DNA of 64,000 nt from Sympetrum striolatum. Lineage: Eukaryota; Arthropoda; Insecta; Odonata; Libellulidae. Below the pieces are notes generated by a model. It searched no databases and was not told the DNA's origin. It saw only the letters and a list, made by a program, of their open reading frames with translations. Every line of letters begins with the position of its first letter. The first letter of the stretch is position 1. Shown in pieces: positions 22,401 to 36,900 of the stretch. The translations under genes were made by a program, and so were the position numbers. Location of the stretch: NCBI GenBank assembly GCA_947579665.1, contig OX388345.1:65835454-65899453 (forward strand). Reading direction: 5' to 3'.

Positions 22401-24540
22401 CTACATGGGCATGTTCCGCTTATAGCATTCTGGCTTAGGAAGGCAAGGACTTACTACCTCATACTGACAAGTAATCCTCATTCCTTCTATTAGCTCTTGT
22501 TATCTTTTGCTATGTTGGATGGTGTGAGGTTTCAACCAGTCCTCGGGCTAATTACTTGACAGATCTCTACTAATAATAATACAGTCGAATAGTGTTGTTC
22601 AGCATTTGACTGTACGATACGCAGCCTTCAGTTCGGTTTGAACCTCATCCCTCCACTATTAGCCTTTAGAAACTAAAAATACCAGGGAAGAAATGAAGCT
22701 TAAAATACTACGTATGGAATGAAGCAGTTTGCTTTTGCATTTCCCTTGTAAAGAACGTGGTTAGTAAAATAATTCCACATAAGTGCAGTACCTTATGAAT
22801 AGTCCTTTTACTTACACAAGCCTAAAGTTATACCATTTTCAGCATTATTCCTACATCAGTAGATCTCATTCAATCTCAGCCGTAAAAGCAGACACATGTA
22901 CAAATGAAATTTACATATATTCTATTCAAAAGAGAAATTAAAAATATTTCTTCCATCAAGAAATATAGGAGCAGAATATGTATGTAAAATCTTATAAAAT
23001 TGAGTGGCAACACAGGATGAAAAATTTAATGGCCAAGGTTAGATATTAAATTTCTAATAATTTTTAACCACTTTCCTTAGAAGAGTGTATCCTAGTGTAG
23101 AGTGTATCTCGGCTAACATTTTTGTGTTTTGGCCTTTTGCAAGAGGATGTAAAGAGAGTTAAATTTGAGTTCACCCTTAAATCGGGATTCGTACAACTAC
23201 TTATCTACATTACTACGGTCCTGTTATTACAAAAGTTGTTAATAAAAAGAATAATCATTTTAAACTATAAGCAGATATTCCGAAGAAAATTAGGAAAAAG
23301 TACCACATTTCTACATGAGTTTTACTTAAGTAAATTAAACTGGTAAATAAAGAAAAGGCTGGAAAAGCTATGGAGCTGCTGATTTAGAATATACCTTTTT
23401 TGTATCTTGTTATCAATGCAGTGCAAAGAAGAATACGTCTAATATCATTATTAATCGTTTAATTGAGATTTGATTAGAACCCACGTTCCTTTTCTCCATT
23501 AAAGCTTTTATAATGAAACGGTAGTGCGTGGTTGAACGTTACCCAGCAAAGTTGGATGAAATGTAACTTCATTGTGAAATCTCACGAACGATTATTAATG
23601 TCTGAATATCGCATCGAAAGCATTGGGATCATAAATTACCGGAATCTATCCTATTTTCAAAGGTGATATTAATGAAATTTTATCTAGAAATCAAATACTG
23701 CATACCTTTACTTGAGCGAAGGCATGTTTCATAACTTTTACCGTGTTTACTTAAAATGGAACAAGCGATTGGGGAAATAGATAGAAATAAACCCTTGCTT
23801 GTGCTGAAGTGATTTTTCATTAAAATTTAGCATTACGAAGTGCAAAAAAGATTATGCAACAATTCCTTTGACCTTAACTCAAAAGTTATCATGGAGTTTC
23901 AGTATGGTCGTTCCACATGGTCATCTTATCACGCTGTAATATCATGTATCTAATGAAATTATCTGCAGCATAGCATCTGAAATACTTGGAAACCGGAAAA
24001 CGTTTCAATTCAATTTAAATTCTAGTCAAAGAATTATGTATAATTTTTCCTTGAATTCACATTACACTGAATTAATTTTCCATTATTCAACATTTTAATC
24101 TGCTTTCTATCTTGAGTAGGTAGAGATTCCATTCAAACCGCTATGAAGCAAATAATGCTTTGAATTTGAATCCTTAGATCTGGAATTTAATACTATTTCG
24201 CTATTAATAAGCCTTCGTAGAACATTTCTCCAATGCAAATACTAACCGAAGAAGATAATATGGTTAGAAGTTTAATGATTCTAGAGTTAGAAATTAAGCC
24301 GGCTCGGAAACAGGTTTTGGCTTCAAATCTTCACATCCAAAAGGAAAAAGAGCCACCGATTTGCATTAGATTTTGAAAATTTATCTTTGCGATTGGATTG
24401 AATGTATTTGTAAAAATCTGACTTCTCTGGACTACGGAAATAAATTGTAGCTTCTTGAAAGAATCTCCCAAATTCTGCGAACATTTTCCTAATATTATTT
24501 TATTCAAATTTCAAATTATCCTTTCTCATCTGTGCGACAG
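19441..24540. other. no gene seen
   Basis: AT-rich throughout. A GC-richer patch at 21985-22085 and another at 21290-21600 have no coding character or recognised repeat structure. Confidence 0.4.
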
Positions 24541-24655
24541 GGAAAATTACAAGCAGCTAAGTAAAAAGGACGTGAGTAGAAGTTGGAAAGAGAAGAATTG
24601 TGCGGGGAAGATACAAGCTCGAGGGTCAAATAATTCCCTCAGGGCGACACACGAG
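24541..24655 (+). other. candidate orphan exon
   Basis: A 115-base segment bounded by a good acceptor (CTCATCTGTGCGACAG|G) and donor (ACGAG|GTAAGAG). One frame is open for 38 codons, charged and Lys/Ser-rich (it includes NYKQLSKKDVSRSWKEKN). No partner exon, domain or start is seen. It may be a non-coding exon or chance. Confidence 0.2.
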
Positions 24656-27600
24656 GTAAGAGAGAGAAAAGCTGTCCACCATCTTACTTCTCGGACTTAT
24701 TCCTCCCTCTTAATTCTCCACCTCACTCAAATGCTGTTTCATTCCCTCTTTTCCTGTTTATTCCTTCATCACTTTCCGTTTCTACTTCTACGCTCACTTT
24801 CGCTTTTCCTTCTCCTTTATTTCTTCTCTTTGCTGCGTCTATCTGTGTTCGCTGCCAGCTAGAATTATTTATTTTCTTTTCCCTCCACCCACGCTCGATC
24901 ACTTGCTTCCCATTTACTCTCTGGCCATCAAAACTTTTTTCATTCGCGCATTCAATTTTTTTCTCCCCGTTCTTTATTAATTGCTTCTCGGTGCGTGCTT
25001 CAATTCGCCCATTAATTCTCCATCAGCCGAGAGGCCTGTCTTTTTACAGTTTAATTAATTGATAAATTACTGTTTTGCGTCGTGGGCTTTATAACCTCAA
25101 TCAACATCAATTAATGTATGATTTTTCTTCGTTTGGATTAAGCTGTGTCCCTTTGTGCTGCCTGAAACTTCAACGTCAATTGCGAGCTTTATCATTTCTT
25201 TTCCAGTCCGAATCAAGAGCATAGAGTATGACAGGGAATAAAATTTCAATATTTTCTGGATTTTCGGAGCTTATAAATGAAACAAGATGCCTATTATTTC
25301 AACTGTATCAGAAAATTGATAAAAATTATTGAATAATTATTTATCTATTCATTGCTGTAATATTTAGTAAGGCGGGAAATTAATTCTTCTTTCCATTTTC
25401 GTAATATATTGCGGTTTGATAAAAATTCAGAAAAAAATGAGAATACGATTGCGTATGGGTCTTAAACTGCTAAAAAGTTTAATTTTGCTCACCAAAAGTT
25501 TCGATGTAAACAGCCAACTCCCTTTCGCAGAATTTTATGAAAAAGGAGCTGAGAAGATAAAATCAGAGTTACCTGTTATCAAAAATTAAAATACCATCTT
25601 CTTCATTTGTGCTTTAACACCTTTTCTCGGTTTTTACTTTTCTCTTTCATTCAACTGCATTCCTCTCTCTCTTCATCACGCATTTCAATTCAGTTTTTCT
25701 GTCTTAACACTCCAATCCACTCCACTCCTATTCGCCGCTCCTTTTATCCTCTGCAGAAGACCGTCAGAAGAGAGAGAAATTCCATCTTGTGGCAATCAAT
25801 TATGATCGTCTAACTGGAGGACGCCCAGAGCCGGCGTCTCCGCGTAAAAATGTTATGATTTAGCAAACCTTTCAGAGTGTACATCTCGATGGTAAACCGT
25901 CCTCTTTCCTCGGTTGTTTTGCCCTTCGACTATCCCATCGATTCTCAATTAGGTCACGAGCGGAATTTCCGAGAAATATCTCGAAGAGCCTCTCTCGAGC
26001 TTATTTCCCACTAATTACGCTTTTCGTAACCTGTCACGTAGTCTCCCATTTCACGTGTTTTCATCGGCTTTCGTTTTTTGTCAGCCTTTCTCAATTCTCC
26101 CGAGTCTCTAGTGCCATTCCAACTTCATTAGATTCAGTGAGCGACGTCCTTCGATTATATATAGAAGGCAATCCGATCCACTTTCCCAGCGGTGTTGTTC
26201 GACTCTTAGAGGAGTGTGTTTTATATGGGATGGAATGAAACAAATGGGAAGGAGTTGATGAAAACTGTAAATAAATCACGACTGCGGTACGTTCGGTGAT
26301 GATGCGTGGGAATGGGCGAGTTAATTAAAAACTGGGAGAATATTAATGGAGCTCCATCTACAGAGTAACGTTATATTAACAGTAAATTGGGACGGAATGT
26401 AATGATGCTATGGTCTACTTCGATGTGGTTTTGCTCTATAGCATTTAATTAAAAGAAACTGATTCAAAGATTACTTATTTTCAGTTTACCATAAGTATTT
26501 TTGCCGATAAAAATATTCTTATTATTGTATGCCCTGAGAAGCTCGTGAACTCCTAGAGATTTAACCCATATCTTTATTTCTGCTGCCTTCCTTCAGGAAG
26601 CATGCAGCACGTATTTTCTCATTGGATTTTCACATATCTTTTTGGTATTGGAGAATTCGAAATTCCAAATATCTTATTTTTCAAATTGGGAGGAACATTT
26701 TTCTTTGGACATTTGTCGCAGAATTTGAGAAAATCAATATTTGAAATTTTTATTACTCATTAATATGATTAATATAATTTTAGATTATTATGGTCAGTAT
26801 TTTTTCTATAGAAAAGTTGATTTGATACTTCGAATGTAAGTTCATACCAGCCAATCTTTTATTATAATTTTCGATGTAGTACATATGTGGCCATCATAAG
26901 GAGATTGTTTTATCAAACCGGGCATTGATTTTGATGTTTCGGGATTTTTTCGTATGAGCACTATCATTTATCATCTCAGAAGATTCTTCAGTCCGAAATT
27001 ATATATTAAAAAGTTGGTAGAAAGTGAAATTTATGCTTTTCCGAGGCAAGACAAAATTAGAATCACACTCCATTCCTCACCCGCTGTTGCCACGCTTGCC
27101 AAATTTCTTTCTCCTTTTGCTTTACTTTCTCCCTTGTTATTTGTTCCAGGAACACATGCATTATTTCTCCGAATCCAAAGTAATATTGAAGGAATATGTA
27201 TTAGAGTTAATTGAATAAACTCTCGATATATTTCTTGCTAATTGCTAAAACATTTCATTTCTGTGTTATTTATAATAACTGAGCAAGAATCGATCTGTAT
27301 TTCCACGCAATAGTTTTCAAGATAATATTTGTTTTTTTGTCAGCCCAATTTTTCTCCTTTCACTTTCATGACTCATATGAGGAACCTTCTTTTTCATCTT
27401 TATTTTTCATATATTCCCATATTAGTTTATCGCCCGTGCTTCATCTTCTGAAAGGAAAGGTATTTGTGCTGTGTATCGAAAATATTATAAGATATCATGA
27501 TATATTACTCGAAGATTTCTATGGATGGTATACATATATGGGAGTGATCAATGCTATGTCTTAGTCTTCTCTTTCAGTCGTACATACATAAGCTGCCGAC

Positions 27601-30600
27601 TTTGGTGAGCATCGTACGGATTCTTTCACGAATAGACATTATCTCACTTTGGATCTCAAAAACAGTGAACTCCATATGCGTCATTGCAAACGGAAATTGG
27701 CTCATTTGCATACAAATAACGGAAACAGCCTAAAGTCAACATAGGGACAAAACATTGTGCTTACATCAGTGTAAGATTGTAGCTCGACTAAAATTTTGAT
27801 TATTAAATCACTCCTTATAATACACTTTTGAGAAGCATTTATCTCATCTTGATTAGCACATTTATTTGAGGTTATTTATATGTTTAAATGTAATTTTCCT
27901 TGAAGAAATCACGCGAAAGCAGCTGAGATGTATTTTTAGTGTAGTGCATGAAAGAATCTGCAGTGAGTGTATGTTTTCTTCTCCGTGACCTATTCTCGTA
28001 TAATCTGTTACATATAATCTACTTCTTACAATCCGTTTATCGCATGAAACGCCAGCTTATTGCTCAGTTCTTTTTCGATCCTCTTTATAAAACTTTCTCA
28101 AATTTTCACTTCCATTGTAAGCAGTAACTTCCTAAGGTGCTTAGCTATCCTCACGCAAGAAACCTATTCTAAAATTTTAACGGATAAGTAATGAACATGG
28201 TGGAAGATGGTATACTGTAGCGGTAAATCTAGATCGATTTTATTAAAAATTATTTTTGTACTCTAAAAAGTGAGTTTTTATTTCTCTGTGGCTAAATAAT
28301 GACCTATTTTAATTGTGATGAACTTCAGACTTTTATCTCATTGTTGTCACAAAGCTTAAATTAAATTAAACATATATAGATGTATGACAATTCCGCCTTT
28401 TATGTATTTACGGCTGACAAATGGACAAATGTTTTCGTATCCTGTATCTTCCATACTGTACAGTTTTACGGCTCTATATCCTCTATATTTTCAGCCTTAT
28501 ATTTACTTTGACATAAATTGTTATATTCTATCAACACAGCTTAATTAAGCAGAAATTCAAATGACGACTAAGAAGCACTTTTGCACGGAAATAGATTTCA
28601 GGTGAAATATGATATGATATTGTGTTCCTGGAAATTTTTTCCTCTTAATAACCAGCACGTGCAGCAAAAAAAAATATTATTGGGTTTTTCTACTTCTAAA
28701 TGGATCCTTTTTTTCTAAAAGAAAGGGGATATTTAAAACGGTGTTAAAATCATACGTAGAACTTCATTAAAATAATGCAGAGTGTTTTAATTAATTTTTC
28801 AAAAAGAATCCACGTGGCGTTATGGAAAAAGTCTGATAGACATCTATGAATTCCCTCGCCATTGATTTTTACATTAAGGCCGGGGGATACGAGTACTGTA
28901 GAGCGGTACACTCACCTTAAGATTCCGCCGTAGGAGTATGAGGTAACTGGGAATGTCTTCCGCACCCCTTACAGCTCTAAAGGCCACGACGAAGAAGGGA
29001 CTTAAAACGAGACGATCATTCGCTGGGTGCTAAATATAGGACATTCCCACATCCGTTGCCACCAGCAGAGAGAGGTCTGGGTGCCCTTTAAATTAAGCCT
29101 ATCTCTCTCCTCTTTCTTTCCAATCTTCTATTTATTTACTGCGTATGTCATAACCGCAACGCTCCCTTTTTATCTTTTCCGAGATCCAGAAACGGTTTCA
29201 AAGGATCTGGAAGCTTTTAAGCCTCGCAGGTGTGAGATTTTTTAAGTAGCGAGCTTTTCTACGATTTGGTTCTGTGAATTCCTTTGAAAATTTTCGCTTT
29301 TGAAGGAGAGATTTTTCTGAATTTCCATTAAAACATTCTATTCGAGATCATTCCACTCGCTATTTAATTTCTACTTTGTACATTTTAGTCATGTTCTGTA
29401 TTTTGTTTATCATTCGTTTCAGCTGTATTCCTATAATTAAGAAAGTTTTCGATTGAAATTGAAGTACGTTTATTTTTTACGATTCCGAGTTTACGTTACC
29501 TCTAGAATTATACCTCTTTTTGCTTCATCTCTGATTAATATATTTTTTGAGGATTTTCATACTCTAATCATAGTGACGGACGAGTTTACTTTCCAAATAT
29601 GTCTCTTTAGATAAGAACCTGTAAATTATTGATATTTTTTAACGTTCTTAGTCACCTTAACTATTTATAAACAATTCGATTTTGCAGTTAAACATTCATG
29701 TTCTGAGGAAGAATGTATAGCGATTATTATTTCTCATTATTAGTATCTACCAGAATCATTAATTTCTTCTCAAAATCATTTATTTTACATCGCTATTCTT
29801 GAATATGTTTGAAACTTGAGAAAACGATGTATTGCTGAAAGTACGCATTACGATGAAACCTGGCCTAGAAAAATCATCTACAGGTTGAGACTACTTTTTT
29901 ATCGTTAGAGTAGTTAAATTAATATATCTTATTTCATAGAATAAAAAAGCTATGTGTGTGCTTCCAATCAATTAAAAGCGAGAATGATTTTGTCACTTCA
30001 TTTCAAAATTCGATATGAATCATTAAGATTAATTATGCATAATTATTAGTTTCTTTGTTTCTCCTATTCCCCTCATTACCGCAGCTAAGATGAAAACTTT
30101 ATTTATTAGAGCTTGGAAGTTAATCAATTAACAGGTATTTAATATACATTGTACATTAACGCAGTTTTATCGAGCCATATTTTCCGCAATTCGTTATTGC
30201 GTTTTCACGTGAGATAATTATCCTAGAGGAAATCAAATGTCGCAAAGGTAATTAATTACACCAATTTGTAATGAATTATTCTAAAAATTTTCTCTATCGG
30301 TGTCGTTAAACAGAATCGTTCTGACTGATTTTATCGCGAACCTCATCCATTACGATAACGTACCAAAATCATTAAGAAGAATCATGTAACTGTTCTAAAA
30401 ATTTAGGTTATTATTATTATTATTGCTAAGGTTTGACAGAAGTCAGGTGACATCCACAAACATTGTTAATTTATAAACCCTTTCACACTTAACATTGCTG
30501 AATTCCCAATTAACATCATTATATTGACATGACAGGATAAGGTCACGCTTTTAACAACAAACATGACTAAATTTAGCAAATATCCCCGTATTTTCCACCG

Positions 30601-31372
30601 AATGCATTTACACCAGATATATTCTATAATTACTGTTCCCATATAATCACATTTTTCATTGTTCTTTGGATAAGTTATAATTTGTTTGCTCCAACCTTTA
30701 TTATATTAGTTGTTTTTACAATAAAAGCGGATATGTACATTAATTGAAGCCATTTACACGATCGTTAATGATCCAATTCACCTCTGCAACTTCTTGCTCG
30801 ATTGGACTCTGGTTTCTTCCCCCAAATGACCACGCCCATATTCGCTACCCCAAGAGGCCCCATCTCTCCTTTAAATTCAAAGTGTAATTTCTTCTGCTCG
30901 AACTCAAACGACCTAAAGTCGCTGCCGAGAAGCTAAGAAGATCAAATTCACGACGGCTTGGTTCTAATTTAACACGTCTCCCCTGAGGTTTCTCACGAAC
31001 GTGAAAATAAGTCCCTCTCGGTTTTCTTCATAAGCTCAAGAGCTCTCGCGTTGCAACATACTGGGAAAGAGTAATTTTCATCCGCCGATGTCTTCATTGA
31101 ACTTGCGGAGGATTATGGCATCTTTTTCGTCCTGTCGTTATGATGATGACCTCAGTTTCAGGTTGTTGATGGAAGAAGTGAATTGGCATTGATGAATAAT
31201 AGCATAATTTCTGTGCCCTGCGTTGGCGTAAGGGCGAAATTACAGTTATGTAACTCCTTTTGGTGAAATTTGCGTTGGATGGAATGGTATCCGGACGTTT
31301 CACACAAGCTTCATGCTTTACGCGTATTTCAGAAAACCATAAGGTGAAAATGTCAAGGCTAACATATTCATC
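24656..31372. other. no gene seen
   Basis: T+C-rich blocks (24680-24900, 25610-25760) are followed by a GC-balanced block (25800-26330) and long AT-rich DNA. A patch at 28875-29100 and another at 30780-31090 are richer in G+C but have no open frame of note or known repeat. Confidence 0.4.
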
Positions 31373-31470
31373 GGGTGAAACATCCTTTGGGCGAACCGCC
31401 TTTTGGGTGAAACGTCTTCGGGTGAAACGTCCCTTGAGCGAAACGATTTGGGTGAAACGTCATGGAACCG
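31373..31470 (+). repeat. tandem array of a GGGTGAAACGTC word
   Basis: At least six imperfect copies of about 16-20 bases: GGGTGAAACATC, GGGCGAACCGCC, GGGTGAAACGTC (three times) and GAGCGAAACGA, linked by TTT-rich spacers. The open frame that crosses it (31260-31502) owes its length to the repeat. Confidence 0.7.
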
Positions 31471-31868
31471 ATGGAATACGTGGCGTAGCCTTTAGATTAT
31501 GACAATTTTTCATAACTTCCATAGAATCAAATTTTAAGTTTCTTTTTTCAGGTTTTCATTGTTTAAAGCATGTGTAAATTTTTCTTCGAAATCAACCCGT
31601 AGGTCTTGTGTTAATTTATTTATTTATTGGTTTCATTAATATACATGTAAAATGGACATTTGATTTTTCGCATCGTTTACAAACATGTTTAATTGGCCAA
31701 CTTAGGCTATTCGAAGTAATCTAAGCACTGAGATAAACTCACAGGTCTTCATTCCAAAACCCGCTAAAACTTACATATACTCACAGAATAATATATTTAT
31801 TCACCAATTATATATTTATTTCAACCCTACCCCTCTTTTGATTAGCTATTGAACTGAAGCTTCTGTAC

Positions 31869-31960
31869 CTGACGACGGTGTAACCCAACACCGAAACCCC
31901 GGTTGATGTATAAATTATTATTCCAGTATATTGGTACAGTATTGGACAATATATATTTTA
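31869..31960 (+). mobile_element. Penelope-like element end with hammerhead-like motif
   Basis: Core CTGACGA (31869-31875) fits the hammerhead CUGANGA. A stem follows, GGTGT (31877-31881) with ACACC (31888-31892), then GAAAC (31893-31897). One unpaired base stands between core and stem, unlike the textbook fold, and the expected GTC triplet reads CCC. Downstream GGTTGATGTATAAATTATT fits a decayed Penelope-like tail. No coding part is present; the right boundary is a guess. Confidence 0.45.
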
Positions 31961-33715
31961 ATTTTGTGGTACATTTTTAGAATGAAGTCCCACCAGAGTT
32001 CACTTAAGGCTCTTAATTATTATATTCATTATTTATCGCCTTCCAATGAGAGATTTATAGTCGGTTAAAGTTCTTCTTTCTATGAAGTTGCCAGTTTTAC
32101 TTAAATTCGAGAGAAATATCTATCAAAAGTTGTTTTACCGATACAAATCTTGGTATTTCTGAGCAGCTTGAACTTTATCTATTGAAAGAGAATTTCCGAT
32201 CAAATGGAGTAAGTAAATAGAAACTTTCCGTACTCTATTTGATTGGATTCTTTCGGACAAAAGAATCTTATGGACAATTTATATTCCTCCAACTTTGATA
32301 GTGAAAAGTTTTTGCTCTTCATTAAAGAATACATATGCAAGCTTTTCAGTCGAAAATAAAACTTAACTCGTAAAGGAGCTCTCCAAGAGCGTACATGTCC
32401 TTAATTAATGAAGTTAACTTTGCATTTGTACTTCTTCAGAAGTTTGTATAGATGCATGAATGGGTTTTCGAAAAATCGTTCCTTAGGATGAAAAAATAAT
32501 AGCGAGTACTAAACCACTTCGAATAATGAGGTGACTCAATTAAAGTGAGGCGAGCAATTAACGTTAAAGTAGTGATCCAGTAGCTGATTTAATTATGACG
32601 TATCGCGAAAAGTTTCATGCTTGTCATTCAATGGTGAAATTAATCTTTTTAGTTTAGCAAGTAACCTTTGAAACGGCTTTTGAGCTACAAAATGCTTTAC
32701 GTACGTCCGACTGTTATTCGAATCCAAGAACTAGCCGGCAACTTTCTCAGAGAAAAAGAATTATTCCTATGAGTTATGCAGCCAGAAATACGCTGATGTA
32801 AAACAGGTTGCCAGGTAAAAAGTTGAAAAATAAGGGTGTGGTTGAGGTGCAAAGTACCGTTGTCATTTGAATGTGATGAATTGCTTTCGGAGGAGAGGGG
32901 GAATCAATTGTTTTAGAGGTCAAGCACGAAGTTAAGGATAAGACATTTATCCTTATTAGAGCGGGATTTGCCGCCAAGTGGAGGCTCGATCGCTATCACA
33001 AGAGGTGGATGGAAATAAATGAATGTGCATTCGCGAAATGACTTGTTCTCAATAAATCCGGAATGGCATAATATTTTGGAGGACGCGGAAAATTCAGAGA
33101 ATGATTTATGATAGAGTTATCACTTTATCGCATCACGGTAATTTCGGGTATCAATCTTAAAAGTAGTCGCTGGAAAATCATTGATCTTGAAATGCGTTTA
33201 TGAAGAAAAAGCTGTACTGACATTTGCATGACTGATGCGAGTTTTTATCTTCGAGAAAATTACACAATTCATATTCGCGAAGACTTTTTCTTATTTTCGC
33301 GAGCGTTGCTGTGATTGCTTTATGCCTTATTCGTTCGTCATTCTTAAAAAAAACTTTCCATTCTAATTACGGCAAAATTCTTTGATGGATTTCACTATTT
33401 TTTGTTGCGCCTTCATGTTTTATTGGTGAAAACGGTAACTTCGTTAGGTAAGACTGCGACAAGGAGGATATGGTCGAATATTTTACTGAAAACGGCATAG
33501 CTCTTGCTTTATAACCTTTCCTGTTTAAAAATGTCTCTCATTTGAAAAACATTACCATTTAGAAGAATAAGGATAGGAAAAGAACATGTGATTGAACAAA
33601 TATATATAAAAATGAAATGTAAAATATGTTTTTTTGTGAGGGAGATCCAACATATATTTCTCCGTTTGCTAGAATACTTATAATTGAATTTTCAAAGGAT
33701 GACAATGCCCTGCAT
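31961..33715. other. no gene seen
   Basis: AT-rich. The word TATATATAAAAATGAAATG at 33600-33620 is shared with the repeat that starts at 37057. Confidence 0.4.
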
Positions 33716-33955
33716 CAGCGGTTACCAACCGGTGGGTCGCGTAGGGGTTACATGTGGGTCGCGACTCGTTCCTAAAACCATCAGATACCATCGAATAAAT
33801 CATCAATACCACCAATATTTGATGGTAAATTATATATGAATAAGGAAGGGATACGATACAAATTAGGTTTTTTATTCCACCCTGGACCGATGCACCGTAG
33901 AGGTATTCCGATAAGGAAAGGTGGGTCGCCAACTGAAAAAGGTGGGGAACCACTG
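33716..33955. mobile_element. hAT-type miniature element, 240 bp
   Basis: The left end CAGCGGTTACCAACCGGTGG and the reverse complement of the right end, CAGTGGTTCCCCACCTTTTT, are imperfect terminal inverted repeats of the hAT type, including the GTGGGTCGC words common in hAT elements of this sort. The flanks are an 8-bp target duplication with one mismatch: CCCTGCAT (33708-33715) and CCCTACAT (33956-33963). There is no transposase, so it is non-autonomous. Confidence 0.88.
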
Positions 33956-33963
33956 CCCTACAT

Positions 33964-36900
33964 AAAACTTTATTCTTTGCTTTTGAGGTTTCAATTTGCA
34001 GCATTCTGTATGATTATTTTCTTTCAAACATATCCATCATTCTAAAAGATATTCCATGTTCAACGTGGACTGTTTTCGTTGGGTTAGTCACTTCTATTTT
34101 TGTTAGCTGTACTAAGCTTGCCTTCGCCGTACCCTTCTTTTTCTTTAAAAATTTTCTCTAAACGCCTCCTTTTGTAAAGGTTGCATACATTTATCTGACA
34201 GTTAAATAAAACGCCACAAATAAAGTTTCTATGGATACTATTTTTATTGTATCTTTCACCAAGTTTTAAATATTAAATATTTTCCGACAAATCATACATT
34301 TCATGATCAAAGCAAGTAATATCTTTATATTTCTAAGTGATAATATGCGATATCAGTCAGATATACCGTCGATCTAAAAATTGTGACTACACTGTACTAC
34401 CGTGTTATTATTCTCCAAGATATTTTGATGCAAATCTCACATGAATAGAGCCAACCGTTATTAAATGCCTAAAATCCCATACCGCAGATGTGATAACGAA
34501 ATTTTAATGAGAAACTGTCTCTTTTGCGAACAAAAGCGACAGAAGCAGACAAAGCGGTAAGCTGTCACTCCAGATCCCTCAGTCTCTCGTACTTACAGTG
34601 ATGCGATTTTAAGCACAGTTCACCCGTTGGATTAGTCCACGGCAAGATATAAAACAGAATTTCCAGAGGTCTGTATCCTTGAGAGCCGTTTGGCCTTAAT
34701 GCCGACCCATATCCCTCAATCCCTTTCTCATTCTTGTCAAATCCCTCTTATTCCCAACGCTAATCCATCCAATGTTTTATCAGTCCATCCCGTTGCGTGT
34801 AATGTATTCTCGATTAATGCGAGTATACGATTATTACCATGACCTAAATCCTTTGCTAGGAATTTCTTTAGTTGCATCTAATGTGACTCAAACCATGGGT
34901 AATGTAAGCTACATTAACATCTGTAACATGGATTTGTAATTCTGAAAAGCTTCCGAATTCATATGCGTTTATTGTTATTTAATAGCACTCCCTTTTTGAG
35001 CAAGTACGTTTATTTTGTGTATAATAATAATCGTCTTTATTTATGCGAGATTGAGAATAAAAGTATTTTATTCCATCCAACCCATCGTCATTAATTATAG
35101 AATAAAGTAAAGAGATAGCTTGAGATAAAATAGAAGAATTATGAATGTGAAAAACCTAAAAGATTCTTAAGAAAAAAATATCTACTGTAGGAAAACACCC
35201 AAAAGGAAGGGGGGTGTGAAAATCTACGCATACTTTCTGAAAGTTATAACTGAAAGATGAGAAAAATGAACTTGACAATATATAGAAATACACTAGCAGT
35301 AAGTACACCTATGCGATGCACAGTTAGAATAGTCAATTAACATTTAAATAAATGATAACAATATACATAGTTACATTAAGTAAACCAAAGAAAGAATAAA
35401 AGAAATTAATAGGACAAGAAGAAAGGGTTAAATGTGTTGGTTAAGAGGTAATATTTAGCGCCATCAAAAACTGATACGATCATTTGTTTTTATAATTTTC
35501 CATTGAAAAATGAAATCTTGTTTTTAAATTGACAAGAACTTGACAGTCTTATGGATGAAAATGAAGATGATAACGCATGTTGAAGGAACACATGAAATGA
35601 GCTTAATTTGGTAGCGTAGTTTTTTGAAGAAATGAATACCAAAGGAAGTTCCTGTATTTCTTTTTGAATAGGTACTTTTATAAATTTTATTTTTTTTAAA
35701 TAATGTTTGTTCTCTGATGAGTAGTTCTTTATGTATCAAAGTGATTCAAATCGATGGTATTGAAGGTTAGATTTTACTGGAACATTTGAAATTTGAAAAC
35801 AGCAGCGTATAGCTCGGTTGGTGGCATAATTTAAAATTGTTTGTTATTTTCATCACAGAAGAGAACACTATTCTCTTTAGGATATTTTAAAATATATATT
35901 AGTTTCTATTTAATCATTTACTCCTCATAACTCAATCCTGATGATAAATAATTAGATAACATATGTCTCCATCAGTAATACTATACATTTAATTAAAATA
36001 GTCATTAATTTCCTTTATATTGACTTGGATTCATATTGGTTTAAACGAACTTAAGGTTTACTGAGCGGCAATTTTTTAGTACTTCTATCAATCTATGTTC
36101 AATTGTATCATATTATTATCTATTGTAAAATATTTCGGAGTTAATGGAAATCTATCTAAAACTCCATCTTTCGATAGACCCTTCGCTGTCCAGGCCTCCT
36201 CATAGAGTTCCGCTCAGTCTTGTACAAAGCAGATGAGAGTGGGCCCCTAAGCAGTTTTCCCCCTATCTTATATCCCCTAAGGCACGCTTACGAACTAATT
36301 CCAACGCAGTTCAGACATGAACATATTGCCAGAAGAATCTACGAGCTTCATCTCCTGATAACAGAGTAGAAGGGACCATGGTAAAGTAAAGAAGAAGAGC
36401 ATTCTTTGGGGCCCAACATTATTTTCTTACGGGATACTTCACAATATCTAAAATTTCAATGGTACCGGAATAGATTATTGTTATTATTATGAGAAAATGT
36501 TACAATTGGATTAATCGCCCGGTGGCAACAAATATTACATATATTATACACATTATTAGGTATATATTCTATCTGTACATTCTTGTAAAAAAACAAAAGT
36601 TTACATATTCACTAATTTATCAAATACTTCCCTTACCTTATAATGATAGATTAATTTGAGAGTCGGTGTATATTAATAATAATATAATTTTGATGCAAGT
36701 TAGACATTGCCAGAAGATAACTGAAAGCATATGCTTTAACATTTTTTACATGCTTTAATTTACTTCAAATTTGAAAATTTTACGAAACGTCAGTCTTCAT
36801 ATTTTTTCTTGCAGCACATATCAACTTTTTGTGGAACACCAGATTTATGCGGTGATTGGGGATTGTTGATGTAGCGTTTATGTATCCGGAGTAACATAAC

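Noticed and set aside
24455..24862. 135-codon open frame taken as one protein
   Set aside because: The second half is CT-tract translation; only the splice-bounded 24541-24655 part is worth keeping.
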